Assembly: GCA_027625915.1 (NCBI GenBank)
Contig: JANTQA010000029.1
Coordinates: 3,286,001 to 3,350,000 of the forward strand
Length of the DNA stretch: 64,000 nucleotides
Origin: Anaeramoeba flamelloides
Taxonomy: Eukaryota > Metamonada > Anaeramoebidae
Direction: 5' to 3'
The notes beneath the pieces were generated by a model. It had not been told where the DNA came from and made no database searches. It saw nothing but the letters and a program-made list of their open reading frames with translations. Position numbers and translations under genes: made by a program. Positions 23,438 through 34,721 of the stretch are shown piece by piece (position 1 is the first letter of the stretch; each line of letters starts with the position of its first letter).

Positions 23438-26400
23438 TTTAATAAAAAATGTTTTTCTCATTTTTTTTATATATTTTTTTTGAAGAGGCAAATATAAAAT
23501 TAATTTCCAAATTTTTAGTTTAATATTTTCATTGAAATTATTTTTTTTTAATAAATTAATAAAATAATGAAAATAATTTTGTAAAATCCAACTTGGTAAA
23601 TTGATATAATTTTCTTTTTTTTAAATAATTATTATCATGATTATTGCTAGTATGATTAGTTTTAATTGTATTTTTTTTAATTTTTATTTGATCATTATTT
23701 TTAATATTTAAATCAATTAAAGTTTTCAAATGATTATTGTGATTTAATATTTTATTATTTATTCTAATTTTGAAATTTTTTAATTTTATTAATTTTGAAA
23801 TTTTTAATTTTAAGATATAAACTGTTGAATTTAAATTAATTTTCAAATTAAAAATTTCATTTTTTTTTAAATATATTTTTAAATTAATTGGTATATTAAA
23901 ATTTGTAAATTTAAATCTCATAAATCCTAACTTATTTTGTAAAATTAAATTTTCTCTGAATTTAATAAATTTATCCAGTATGTTTAAACTTCTCATTAAT
24001 TTATTGTTGTTATTATTGTTGTTATTTAAAATGTATAAACATTTATTTAAAAAGTATTTATTTAAAAAAAATGAATTCTTAAGATAATAATTTTTTGAAA
24101 AATTTTGATAATTTATCAAATAGTTTTTTGATTTTTTTAAGACCTTTTCATCATGACAATTTAAATATATTTCCCATATTAATCTCAAATTACTAAATTC
24201 AGAGTTAGAATCGAAATTTATTACTTTAAATTTTTGATAGTTTTGTCCATTTTTAATTATATTCATTTTTTTAGAATTATTTAAATCATCATTATTATCA
24301 TTTCCATTCCCATCATTTAAATTATTGGTTTTGTTGATTTTAATATTATTTTTAATTTCATTTACTAAATTAAAAAAATGAAGAAAAAAATTAAATTCTT
24401 TTAAATTAATTCTATATGATTTAAATTTTTTTGATAAATTATACATTTCCAAAATAATATTTGAATTTGGTTTGATCGTAATAATCCAATCATAAAATAA
24501 ATTGATTTCAATTGGTAGAATTGGATTTTTACATAAAGAATTAAATAAAATTTTATATTCTTTGGTGGTTAAAAAAAGCTGAGAGTTAATTTTTTTTGAA
24601 TAATTTAAAAATTCAAATAATAATTTCAAATATTCATAATATGATATTTTATTATATAATAATATTTTTTCTTGTTTATTAGTTTTTAATAAATCTTCAA
24701 TCTTTAAACTATTTTCTTGGAGATATTTAAAATGCCTTTCCTTTATCAAAATTAAATTTTGAATAATTTTTTCCATAATTTGATGGTCTTCTACCAATTC
24801 TTTAATAATTTCTTTTAGGATTCTTTCGTTGTCAGTTAAATCGTTATGTTTCTGTTTATTTTCTTTAGGGAAGCAATTTAATAAATTAATCAGTAATGGC
24901 ATCAAGAATAATATTTCCTTTTTTTTCCCCAACGTATTTAAAAATGCCATATAAATGGAATTTCTAAGTTCATTATTAAAATTTTCATGTTTAAAAAATT
25001 GTTTCATATTTTTCATTAATTGGGTGGAAAAGGCATATTCTAAATTATTATTATGTATTAAATTCCAATGTAAATTTAATAATTCATTAAAATATTCCTC
25101 ATATTTTTCATTTTCATTTAAATCTTGTAAAATTGATTTTGTAAATTCCCCTAAAAAAATTATTTTTCTGAAATCCCATTCTTGAATTGTTTTGATTTTT
25201 TTTTCAAGAAAATATTTTTGGAGATTAATTGGAAAATCTGAAAATAGTTTAATCATAAATTGAAAAATTATTTCGCTGATAGTTGGATGATCCTATATTA
25301 TTGGTTTAATTAATAAAAATAGAAGAGGTTAAATGAGAATTAAATGAAAGTGTGAATGATATTATCACGCTATGTTTTATAAAAAAGTATATAATTGTAT
25401 AAATTTGGGTGTGTGTTTATTTTATGTGTTAATTTTTTGAGGTATTTATTTTATGTATTTTAGTTTATTTGATTTAGTTTGATAAGTATTTTTGTTTGTT
25501 GTTTTTTTTTCTAAAGGAAGGGGGAAAAAATAATCAGTTTTGATTTCGATTAATGGGTTTTTTTTTTTTTTTTTTACATTAAATATTTTCCATTAAAAAA
25601 ATTAAATTGAAGTGTCTTTTTTATTCAATTAATAAAGGTAGTATGATTGCACCAATCTAACATTTTAAATATTTATTCATAATTTTTTTTTTTATGATAA
25701 CCATTGTGAAAAAAAATTGGGTCAGTCAAAATTTTTTTTTCGTTTTTCAAATAGTAAATATTAGCAAAATGGTTTTTGATCAAGTTATCATTTTATGAAC
25801 AAATCTTACGTTTAATGTAAGTCAAAGTCACTATGAATTATAATTCTTAGAAAAAATATTATTTCGTTACATTTTGACCCTTTCATATTGATTTGGAAGG
25901 CTAAAAGTACAAAAATTGAATTGTAATTGCAAACTTTACTAAAAATATTGATTTTTTTTTTATTCGATTACATTACAGGATCAAGTTAGTGATTGTTTGT
26001 GAAGACCAAAAATTAATAATTGTGTTAAATTAAAGTTTGTCTATGTGGATTTAAAGAAATTAAATGGTTCCTAAAATCTTAATATTTCGTTATTTTGAAA
26101 TTTTGATTGTAAAACATTAGTGAAAATCAATCTCTTTTGAAAAAATATCTTTTTTGGAAGATTATTTGATTCAATTTATTTTTAATAGGATATTTAAGAT
26201 TAATCTTGATAAATTCACGTTATCTAACAATGATAAATATCTTATTGAATTAATAGATTTGAATATTTCTCCATAAATAGTTCTCTTATTTTTAGTAAAG
26301 TTTCCAATTAAAATTCAATTTTTATACTTTTAGCGTTCCAAAACAATTCCGTGGGGTAGAAATGCAACAAAATAATATTGTTCCTGAAAATGCTAATTGT

Positions 26401-29400
26401 TAATAACTTTGGTTTCTCTTGAATGTAAGATTTGTTCATAAAATTTTACTTTGATCAAAAACCATTTTGCCAATATTTACTATTTAAAAAACCAAAACAA
26501 ATTTTTGACTTAGCCAATTTTTTTTAATGACCCAATTTTTTTTCACAATGATAATATTAATAAAAAATTCTTTATTTTTTTTACCAGCTAATTCTTGAAT
26601 GATCAAGAAAGTAAACAATAAAATTTTAATAAATACTCATTAAAAAAACTTTAAATTTGTGTTTTAAAAACTTAATATTAAGATGAAAAAGAAAATAATA
26701 ATTCAATTTCACTTGAGGTAAATTTTAGTGTATAAAACATTTAAAAAATAAATTTATTTAATAGTTATTTTACAAAAACATATGACCAATCTTGATCAAA
26801 AAAATTTTTTTTGAACATATTCTGAGATTTTAGAATATTGTTAAATTTCTTGATTTTTTTTTTTTTAAATAATAAAATATGAATTTCCTTTTTTCGAAAA
26901 AAAATATTTAATTTTATAATTGGATTTAAATAGTCAATTTTAAATAAAACAAACCAACTTTTATAACTTTAAAAAATAATTGACAAAACTCTATCTCTTG
27001 ATAAATGTAATCAATTTTTAATTTTTGGTTAAATCTAAAAAATATTTTAATAAAATACAATAATATAATTGTACAAAGGGACACATTATAACAAAAAAAC
27101 TGGAATGAAACAAATATAATTAAAGAAAGTAAAAAGATTCAAAAAATTTTAATATGATTCTTCCATGTGATTTTGCAACAAGGAATATTTTAGAATTTTT
27201 AATAAAATAACAAAGATTGCATTTTTGATTACAATCGGTTCAACAGATCTCCAATGGTAGTTGCATAAATGAATTCCTTCTAGGTGAATATGATCTTTGA
27301 CTTTAATAAAATTCAAATTATAATATTCAAAAAAATAAAATTTTTCTTTTTAATTTAAAAATACCCATCACAATGGATCATCAATTATTATCTTTGTTTA
27401 GATCAGTTTATTTGTTAGAATTAACAACAAAATAAAGAAATAAGAAAAAATATTCGATATATGGTTAAATTCTAAGTGAAAAAAATAATTTTTTTTATTA
27501 TTTTGAAGAGAGAAAATTAATTTCCTCTTCCAGTCATTAGATTTTTTTTTAATTTAAAAGAATTGAGTAAAATCTTTGATTTTTCTCTATTAGTTTGAAT
27601 TCTGAAAATTTTTGGTTAGGTTTTTTTTTTAATTCAAGAAATAAACCAAAAATTACCTAAAATTTTCTTTTTATTTTTTAAATTAAAAAAAAACGCGTCG
27701 TTAGGTTTTTTATTTTAATTTAAGAAATAAAAAGAAAATTTCTTGTTATTGTTTTTTATTTTTTAAATTAAAAAAAAACAGCCGTTAGATTTTCTTGAGT
27801 TTTCTGTTTATTTGGAAAATCAATAGATTTTCGTTAGGTTTTTTGAGTTTTCTATTTATTCCGAAAATCAATAGATTTTCGTTTAGGTTTTTTTTACTTT
27901 TTGAAATAAACCGAAAATTTATTAAAATTTTCTGTTTATTTCAAAAAGTAAAAAAAACCTAGAACACTTCACAAATAAAACAGAAAAACTCAAGAAAGGC
28001 CTCGTTGGGTTTTCCAGAATTTGAAAGAATTGAGTAAAATCAAAGATTTTTCTCCATTATTTTAAATTCTGGAAAAGCGCCATAAGGTTTTTTTTAATTT
28101 ATGAAATGAAAAGAAAAATTCAAAAATTTTCTTTTTATTTCTAAAACCTCAAGAAAAACGCCGTTAGGTTTTACATGATTTAAAAGAATAGAATAAAATC
28201 AAAGATTTTACTCTATTCTTTTGAATTTTGGAAAACTTATGCACTTGACGGCACTCTATGGCGCTCTACGATACTTCCCTAATTTCTAAATTTTTATTTA
28301 GAAATTTCAAGAAAGAATCATAATTTTCTTTATCATTGACTAATTACAAGATAAATAATGTGTCTTAATTTCGAATAATACAAAAGATATTATTCTTTTG
28401 TTGTTTATTATTAATTTGAATTAAAATTTAAATCCAAATTTTCCCCTTTTTTTCATCGATTGGGCAGTCCCAAATAAAATAAAAAAATAATTAAATTTTA
28501 TCTCAAAAGTTCAGTATTTAACAAGATCCAAATATAATTCTAAAAATGTTTATTTTCAATTGATTTTGAAAAGATCTTTGGGTTTGTTTTTCCTCGAATA
28601 AATAATAAAATATTTGGGGAGTTAAAATAAAAATTTTCCATTTCTGAATTGGAAAATGACACTATTGGGATAATCGTGAATAATAATTTACAATTAATTT
28701 CAAAAAAAAATACAAGAATAAGAAGAGCGTGTTTACTTGAGAGGTATTCCAGAATAAATTAATTTCTTCTTTTTGAATTGAATTATTTTTTAATAGAAAT
28801 TGGAAAATAATGAAAGAGTGGGACAATATTTGTGAATTCCTTGAATGATAAAACAACAATTTGAATAAAGATTTTTTTTTTGACCATTTTGCTAATCGTT
28901 CAGGTGTTAACCAAGAATTTTGTTTCTCAAAAACACTATTTGTATTCATTCTATTTAATTGGCTTTGATATATTTTGGAAAGATTTTCAATTCCAGAAAT
29001 TCTCATCTCAAGATATTTAAAAGTCAAGTACTTTAAACTAATTTCAAGACTGAATTTAATTCGTAATTTGTTTGCCACTAATAAGTCTCCGTTTTTTTCG
29101 ATGTCATAAATTAAGTCTGAGATATTAAGAAAAGATTTTAATTTTTGTTCTCGTAGTTGTTCCTGTTTTAAAGACAATATCTTAAGTTTGAGGTGTTCTA
29201 AAGATGGTATTATTTCGTTTATAAATTCAATTTTGAAAAGCGTGGATATTTTTTTAATAGGTTCAAGAAAGGAATAAGTTTTGTTGGAATCAATTTGATG
29301 GTTTGTTGAACAAAGGTGTTCAAGCAATGTATGAAAGCCTCCGATATTATAAAAGTGATCAATATTCTTCTTATGGAAATAATAAATATTTTTTGTCTGT

Positions 29401-30223
29401 TTTTTTGTTTTTTTTGTTTGTTTGGATTTTTTTTTTTTTGAGATTTATTTGAAATGAGAAGTTTTTTGTTTTTTGTTATTTGTGGTTATGAAAAAATGTA
29501 TTTTGGTTTTGGTTTTTTTTTTAATAATTTTTGAAATGTTTTCCAAAGGAAAGAAGAGAAATTGTTAATTCAAATTGAATGAAAAAAAAAAAAAAAAAAA
29601 AATTTTCAAAGCAATAAATGCAAGTGCAAACCGACGCTCTTCGAGAGGAAAAAGTTTTCGCCTTTTAAAAACAAAAAAAAAAAAAAACAACCAAATACCT
29701 TTGAATTTAAGATAGTTAAAGAATCTTTTTGATCAATTTTGATCCCTAACTTTGATTGTGTTTGGTAAAAACCGTTCTTTTTGCAATCAAAAATTTTTGA
29801 TAGGCTAGCTAATAATTGTGTGTTTTCTTCGTGTAACTTTTCACGAATGTAGTCTAAACTAAGGATTAGAAACTGGTTGGTTTGCTCTGCAAAATTAGGT
29901 GGGACGTTTGATCGATAAGTGATAATGTAGGCAACCTTTGGAAATAGATTATTGACAAAATAAAGTTCTTGTCGCAAATCCATTTTTTTTGATCGAATCA
30001 GATCTAATTCATTTTTAAAAATTATTAATTGTGCTGATGGGTTGTAATCTGGAGTATTAATTTTTACAAACAGAATTGAAGGTTTGTTAATAATGAGGAT
30101 CGGTTAATGAAATCGAAAGAAATTAGAACAAAAAAGTCGAAACAATTCTTTACCTTCTTTAATATGTCCAAGAAATTCTTCGTAATGGATTAAAAAGGTT
30201 AAAGTTGTGTCGGAATAAGACAT
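17024..30223 (-). CDS. Giant ubiquitin carboxyl-terminal hydrolase, USP9X/USP24/USP34 type, multi-exon with frame changes
   Basis: Cysteine protease removing ubiquitin from proteins. Exon 1 is 30223-30154 (MSYSDTTLTFLIHYEEFLG), exon 2 30048-29699, exon 3 29396-28737, and exon 4 25292 onward. Introns are GTAAAG...CCAG, GTATTT...ACAG and GTAAAC...TATAG, with phases 1, 0, 0. The 29396 acceptor is the least certain. Helical-repeat sequence includes NSWLTPERLAKW, INLFWNTSQ and NLHWNLIHN, which match the USP9X ARM-like region. A ubiquitin-like fold precedes IKIKKN (about 23900-23700). Then come the Cys box GLKNLGSTCFLNSLIQ (Cys codon 21858-21856), NYLILHLKRFEWDYN, the His box GTSESGHYYSL (His codon 21135-21133), RWYRFDDTNVSEF and SAYMLIYKK. 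The long C-terminal part is N-rich. About 3100 codons, close to this family's length. The frame changes near 23620, 23040, 20240 and 20140, the first three next to A-runs of 7-8 on the coding strand. These may be assembly errors, decay or recoding. USP zinc-finger cysteines are absent. Confidence 0.85.
25702..26550. mobile_element. 849-bp MITE with ~240-bp inverted repeats, inside USP intron 3
   Basis: The ends pair exactly for 22 bases (CATTGTGAAAAAAAATTGGG and onward). The match then continues imperfectly through AATAGTAAATATTAGCAAAA, GGTTTTTGATCAA, TTTATGAACAAATCTTAC and CTAAAAGTACAAAAATTGAA, facing their complements at 26290-26550. TGATAA lies just outside or across both ends, so the target duplication is ambiguous. 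The start GTGAAAAAAA and the internal ATATTAG resemble the 482-bp MITE at 1678. No coding capacity. Confidence 0.75.
27535..28245. repeat. Cluster of palindromic modules (B)
   Basis: At least seven modules in a row. The TTCCAGAATTTGAAAGAATT... / ...TTTTAAATTCTGGAAAA palindrome occurs near 27545-27612, 28015-28078 and 28172-28235. A GAAATAAACCGAAAATTTAT / TTTTCTGTTTATTTC palindrome lies near 27900-27950. There are two AAAATCAATAGATTTTCGTT units and A/T-rich GAAATAAAAAGAAAATTTC units. The words GCCGTTAG, CGTTAGGTT and CATAAGG separate them. The cluster ends in CACTTGACGGCACTCTATGG. Confidence 0.75.
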
Positions 30224-31431
30224 ATTAACTTTTAAACCTTGAAAAAAAAATGATTCTTAAAAAGACATTTTTTGAAAAATCTTTTGACTTTTTCCAAAAA
30301 GTTAATTCCACAGATTCGAGGCGACTGTTGTTTTAAATATTTTTTAATTTATTATATCTTATTAACAACTTTTAAAATCATTCTATTCTTTGATTGAAAA
30401 AATAATTAGATGTTGAATTTTTGAGAATATCTTGATAATTTTAAGGTTTACGATACCTGAAATAGTGAAAAGTCCAATTATCTTGTTTTGGATGTGGTAA
30501 ACAGTTGTTTTGGTTCTTAGCTGATTTATCTTCAAATATATCTTAGTTTTACTAGCGGTTTAAAAAAACATTTTTTGTGATTTTATTTTTTTTTTGAAGT
30601 CCAATTTATGAATCTGAAGTGATCAAAATAATGAATGCCCAACAACTATAATCCGTGTTTCAAAATATAGTCCATGTTTTTTCTTCTTGTTGTTTCTAGT
30701 TAACACCCAAAAGACTCCGTAGTAGTATAATTAAGTTAAAAACAATTTTGAAAGTAAACATCTGGATATTTTTAGTAAAAATAATATTAGGAATGCAATT
30801 AGTTCGTAATATTTTTCATAATATTCTCAATTTTTTAGAAATTTTTTGTCTTGTTTGATGATAAAAATTCTATGAAAAATTTAGTCATTATTTTGATATA
30901 AATTTTCTAAATTTGATCCTTTATTTTTAGAATTCTTTTTAGATAATAGAACTATAAGAAACCAATGTTATATTTATTTAGGGATAATTATCAGTTTCTT
31001 GTGTACGTTGGGGTATAGGTCTTCTGAAACAAAAAAAAAAACATGCTTTTTAATTTGAAACACTTATTAAAATTTTATTTCATGCTTTATTTTGAAACAG
31101 TAAGGTAGATATATTGGAAAGTAATTTAATAATTATTTGCATTTTTTTTTAAAAAAAAATAATTCATATAAATTCTAAGATAAATCAACTAATAATTAAA
31201 ATATCAATCCGCTACAATTGATTCAAAACAATCATTTTGTCAAATGTGTTTAATTGAATTTGTATTTTATTAAAATAGATTCAAAAAATGGGAGGTTTAT
31301 TATTATTCACGGGAATTGTTAAACAAAAAAAAAATTCACTAAAGAAAATTTTGAGATAATAAAAATATAAATTATAAACATTTTTAAGCTTTTCAAGTTT
31401 CGCTGATTTATTACTTAATTAAATAATTATT
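30224..31431. other. Presumed promoter side of USP and AT-rich spacer
   Basis: The USP start ATG (30223) is preceded by CAAGGTTTAAAAGTTAAT. No defined promoter motif. No gene recognised between here and the small repeat at 31432. Confidence 0.4.
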
Positions 31432-31612
31432 AAGTGGTACGTGTCTATTATTATTATTATTTGACCAATTTCTAAATAAGGATTCCTTATCTCGAAATAT
31501 GTTTAATATTGAAAATAAACAGGTTTTCAAATCTAAGTAATTGGTAAAAAATTTTCCCAATCTCTATTAAATATAGGTAAAAAAAATTTGATAGAGATTA
31601 GTCACTAAAAAA
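31432..31612. mobile_element. Diverged second copy of the 176-bp TTAA MITE
   Basis: The interior GACCAATTTCTAAATAAGGA and ATTGAAAATAAACAGGTTTT, with the GTAATTGGTAAAAAATTT and AATCTCTATTAAATAT blocks, follows the 3300-3475 copy in order. The ends have drifted (TTAAGTGGTACGT on the left, ATTAGTCACTAAA on the right), so the TTAA duplication is intact only on the left. Confidence 0.6.
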
Positions 31613-33104
31613 TCAATAAATATATCAAATGCTAACTTATTACTTATTTGATGAATTTTTGGTGTTTACCAATGATACCCATTGTCTGCCTTTATTTTTG
31701 AGTTTTACTATTCATTTTCTAAATAAAAAAATAATTTTAGCAATATATATCTAGTTTTTTAGTATTGGGTATCTAATTTTAATTGTGAAAGGAATAATAT
31801 TGTATTAATTTTATATTAAATATTTAAGATAAAATCATATGAGATTTTGGAATGAATCCGAATAATGAAAAAAAAAAAAAAAAAACAATTAACTTTAATT
31901 CCTTTAAGAGTATTATCTCTTTGATTTTGCGAAATAAAAAAAAAAAAAAAAAAAAAAAGCTTAAAATAGTGTAAATTAAAACTAATATCAAAAAAATCCA
32001 CAATACCTTACAACAATTGTGTTTTTCAGATGGTTAAGAATTATTCTTTTTAAAAACGTTTATAATAAAATCAACTATTATATGGGTTCTAAAGATTTTT
32101 TTTTCAAAAGTAATATATCTGAACGGGTTTGATAAAAGTTTGTATTAATAAAAAAAAAATTCGGAAAAAAAAAAATAATAATCAATACACATACTCATTA
32201 ATACTTATTTATTAAACAGATTCTAAAATTGATTATGTTTGAAAAAATAAATTATGAAAGAAGATTTAAATTAATTCAAAATTAATAATTCTTGATTTTG
32301 GTGAATTGTACAATTATTTTTCATTCAGAGGAAAAGAATCTGAAAATTATTAATTGGAAATTAAATTACTTTTAAAACTTTTAATGAGATAAAAAAAAAC
32401 CATAATTACAAATTTTGTAAATAACACTAGCCTTGGCTGGTATGTAGTATAATATTTAAAAATTACAAAAATCCTTAACACCAAAAAAAAAAGATCGAAT
32501 GTTGTTATGTGTGGTTAGATGCCTAGTTTTTCAATAATTTAAAAAATGGGTTTGTAATATATACTTTAACTTTATTCTTTTGAATTCTGTAAGGCTAAAG
32601 GTTGTTTTTCAAAATAAAAACAAAAAATAAATAAAAAAATGAAAAGAGTAAAATAAAGTATTTAATATAAATCTTTAAAATTCTAGAAAACTTAATTATG
32701 GAATGTTTTTAAAACGTGTTTTTTCAACTTTGATTTTATAATCAAGAAATTTTGTAAATAATTCCACATGCAATCTTATTTCATGAATAAATGTAACTTA
32801 AAATTATTTCATACTTTTCAAAAACAAGAAATAAATTCTATAAATGTTATTGAATATTTAGAACATCTTCTATGGGGGTATATAATCTATGATTCATATC
32901 GAAAATTTTGGATATCTATTTCATATATCTAATATATTATAAAATTGCAAAATAATAATTATTATTACAAAAAAAGATTGATATGTTTTTTATGTCTTAG
33001 TTGATAATAAAAGATTTTCTAGTTTTTATAAAATTTCAAAATTTTTATTTTGCAATTGGGGGGGGGTCTGTAGAGAGCTTAGGTTGATTATATTTTCTAT
33101 GTTT
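31613..33104. other. AT-rich spacer with one diverged palindromic module
   Basis: Near 32520-32600 a degenerate TTTTTCAATAATTTAAAAAA / TATTCTTTTGAATTCTGTAA palindrome is preceded by GTGTGGTTAGATGCCTAG. A run of nine G at about 33058-33066 stands out. No coding signal. Confidence 0.45.
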
Positions 33105-33450
33105 TATTTGTTAAGTGATATAGGTTTTTTTGAGGTTTTCTATTTTATTTCCAAAATCTATTGATTTTACACATAAATAGAAAACTCAAAAAAACCTGTA
33201 GAAAATCTATTGATTTTATAAACAAACAGAAAACTCAAGAAAATAGAACAGTGTTTTTTTTGAATTTCTAAATTTCAAAAAAAAAACAAAGTTCCTTTTC
33301 CAGGATTCAAAAGAAGAAAGAAAAACATCTATTTTTCTCAATTCTTTTAAATTCTGGAAAATTACCATTAGGTTTTTTTTAATTAACAAATTAAAAGAAA
33401 ATTTAATAAATTTTATTTTTATTTCTCAAATTAAAAAAAACCTAAAGAAA
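33105..33450. repeat. Cluster of palindromic modules (C)
   Basis: Contains GAGGTTTTCTATTTTATTTC, AAAATCTATTGATTTT twice, AATAGAAAACTCAAAAAAAC, then the TTTCCAGGATTCAAAAGAAG / TTTTAAATTCTGGAAAA palindrome (33297-33362). It ends with CATTAGGTTTTTTTTAATTA facing AATTAAAAAAAACC. Confidence 0.7.
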
Positions 33451-34721
33451 AATAAGAATGGTGAATAACCCCTACATATAACAATATTAAAAAAAAAAGA
33501 TCATTTTCATTTTTTTTTTTAGGTGGGATTTTCCATTGAGAAATTTTACAGTTAAAAATCTTTATGATTAATACTTTCCCTACGAATTGAAAAAACAATT
33601 GTTGTATTTTTTTTTTACTTTTTCAAAAAATAATGAAATTTCTCTAAAAAAAATCCAAGAATTAAGCCCAAAAGAAAATATTAAAAGTTGTAACAATAAA
33701 GTAAAAAAATTTAAGTTTGTAAAGAGAAAAAAAAAATCAAAACCAACAACTTTAGTAAATCTATATTAATAATCTTATAATCACTTTGATTTCTATTACA
33801 TTAACTTTACATTATTTAAATTCTAAATAAGTAAAAAATTTCACTTCTCTATCCAAATTTTATAAATTGAGTTTTAAACAAGTAGGTTGAAATTAGTTTG
33901 TGAGTTCTATTTGAAAAGTTAAATTGAAAATTTTTCCCTTTTAATATTTAAATCCCTGTAGATTCTATTTTCTTTTTCTTTTTTCAATTTTTTAATAAGT
34001 TCTCTTTTTTACCACAAAAAATAATGAAAAAATAAATATCTCTTCAGAAATTTGAATAAATATTCATTCAATTTTGTAATTTTTTCCTTTATTTGACTGT
34101 AAATTTCAAAACTTTTCCCCTACAAGTTCCATTAACGAATTCAATCATGACTCATTTGATTTCATTTGAAAAAGCCAATAAATTTTAATTCATATTTCAA
34201 TCCCATTGAATATTCTTTTAAAAAATAACTTTAAATTCATATCCTTTTTGTGCTTCTATGATTCGAAAAGTTCAAAAAGACAAAAGGTTCCATATTTGCA
34301 AACAATAAAACCCAAAATGTACGATCACCTTGTTTTAATTCCAAAAAACCTCTTCTCTCTTGATAAAAAATATAAAATTGACAAAAACTTCAAAACAATT
34401 TAAGAAATATCCAAAAGATCTGAGTTTGATTTTAAAAAATGATTTGAATCGAATAAATTCCAAATCAAACCATTTGTGAAAATAAAACAAATTCCAGAAG
34501 TTGAAAAAATTTTTTATTTTTTTCCAAAATCTTTTTTTGTTTTTGTCTTTCTCTTTTAATTTTCACTCTAAAAAAGAAGAACTTTTTCCTTTTATTGGCA
34601 CACCTATTTCATAAAAAAACAATTTACACAGAGGGCATCCCAATATTTTTCAACAAATCTAAACAAACAAAATAAAAAAACTTACAATCATATCTTTGTT
34701 TTATTCATTTCTGACTTATTC
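33451..34721. other. Upstream region of the kinase gene
   Basis: Two short plus-strand frames (33587-33769 and 34206-34403, 60 and 65 codons) have no recognisable motif and are probably chance. From 34500 the DNA becomes C/T/A mixed with T-rich tracts, a likely promoter and leader, ending ACTTATTC just before the kinase ATG. Confidence 0.4.

Larger units (their letters stand above)
25293..28736 (-). other. Intron 3 of the USP gene (3.4 kb), packed with repeats
   Basis: Defined by CAA|GTAAAC at 28737/28736 and TATAG|GAT at 25293/25292, both in phase 0. The flanking protein reads SQ-DHPTISEI, matching SQGKHEAIV-type sequence of USP9X. It contains the 849-bp MITE (25702-26550) and a cluster of palindromic modules (27535-28245). 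No independent gene seen. Confidence 0.75.

Noticed and set aside
33587-34403. Two small plus-strand frames upstream of the kinase
   Set aside because: No recognisable domain, and they lie in presumed promoter DNA. The composition is ordinary for AT-rich noncoding sequence.
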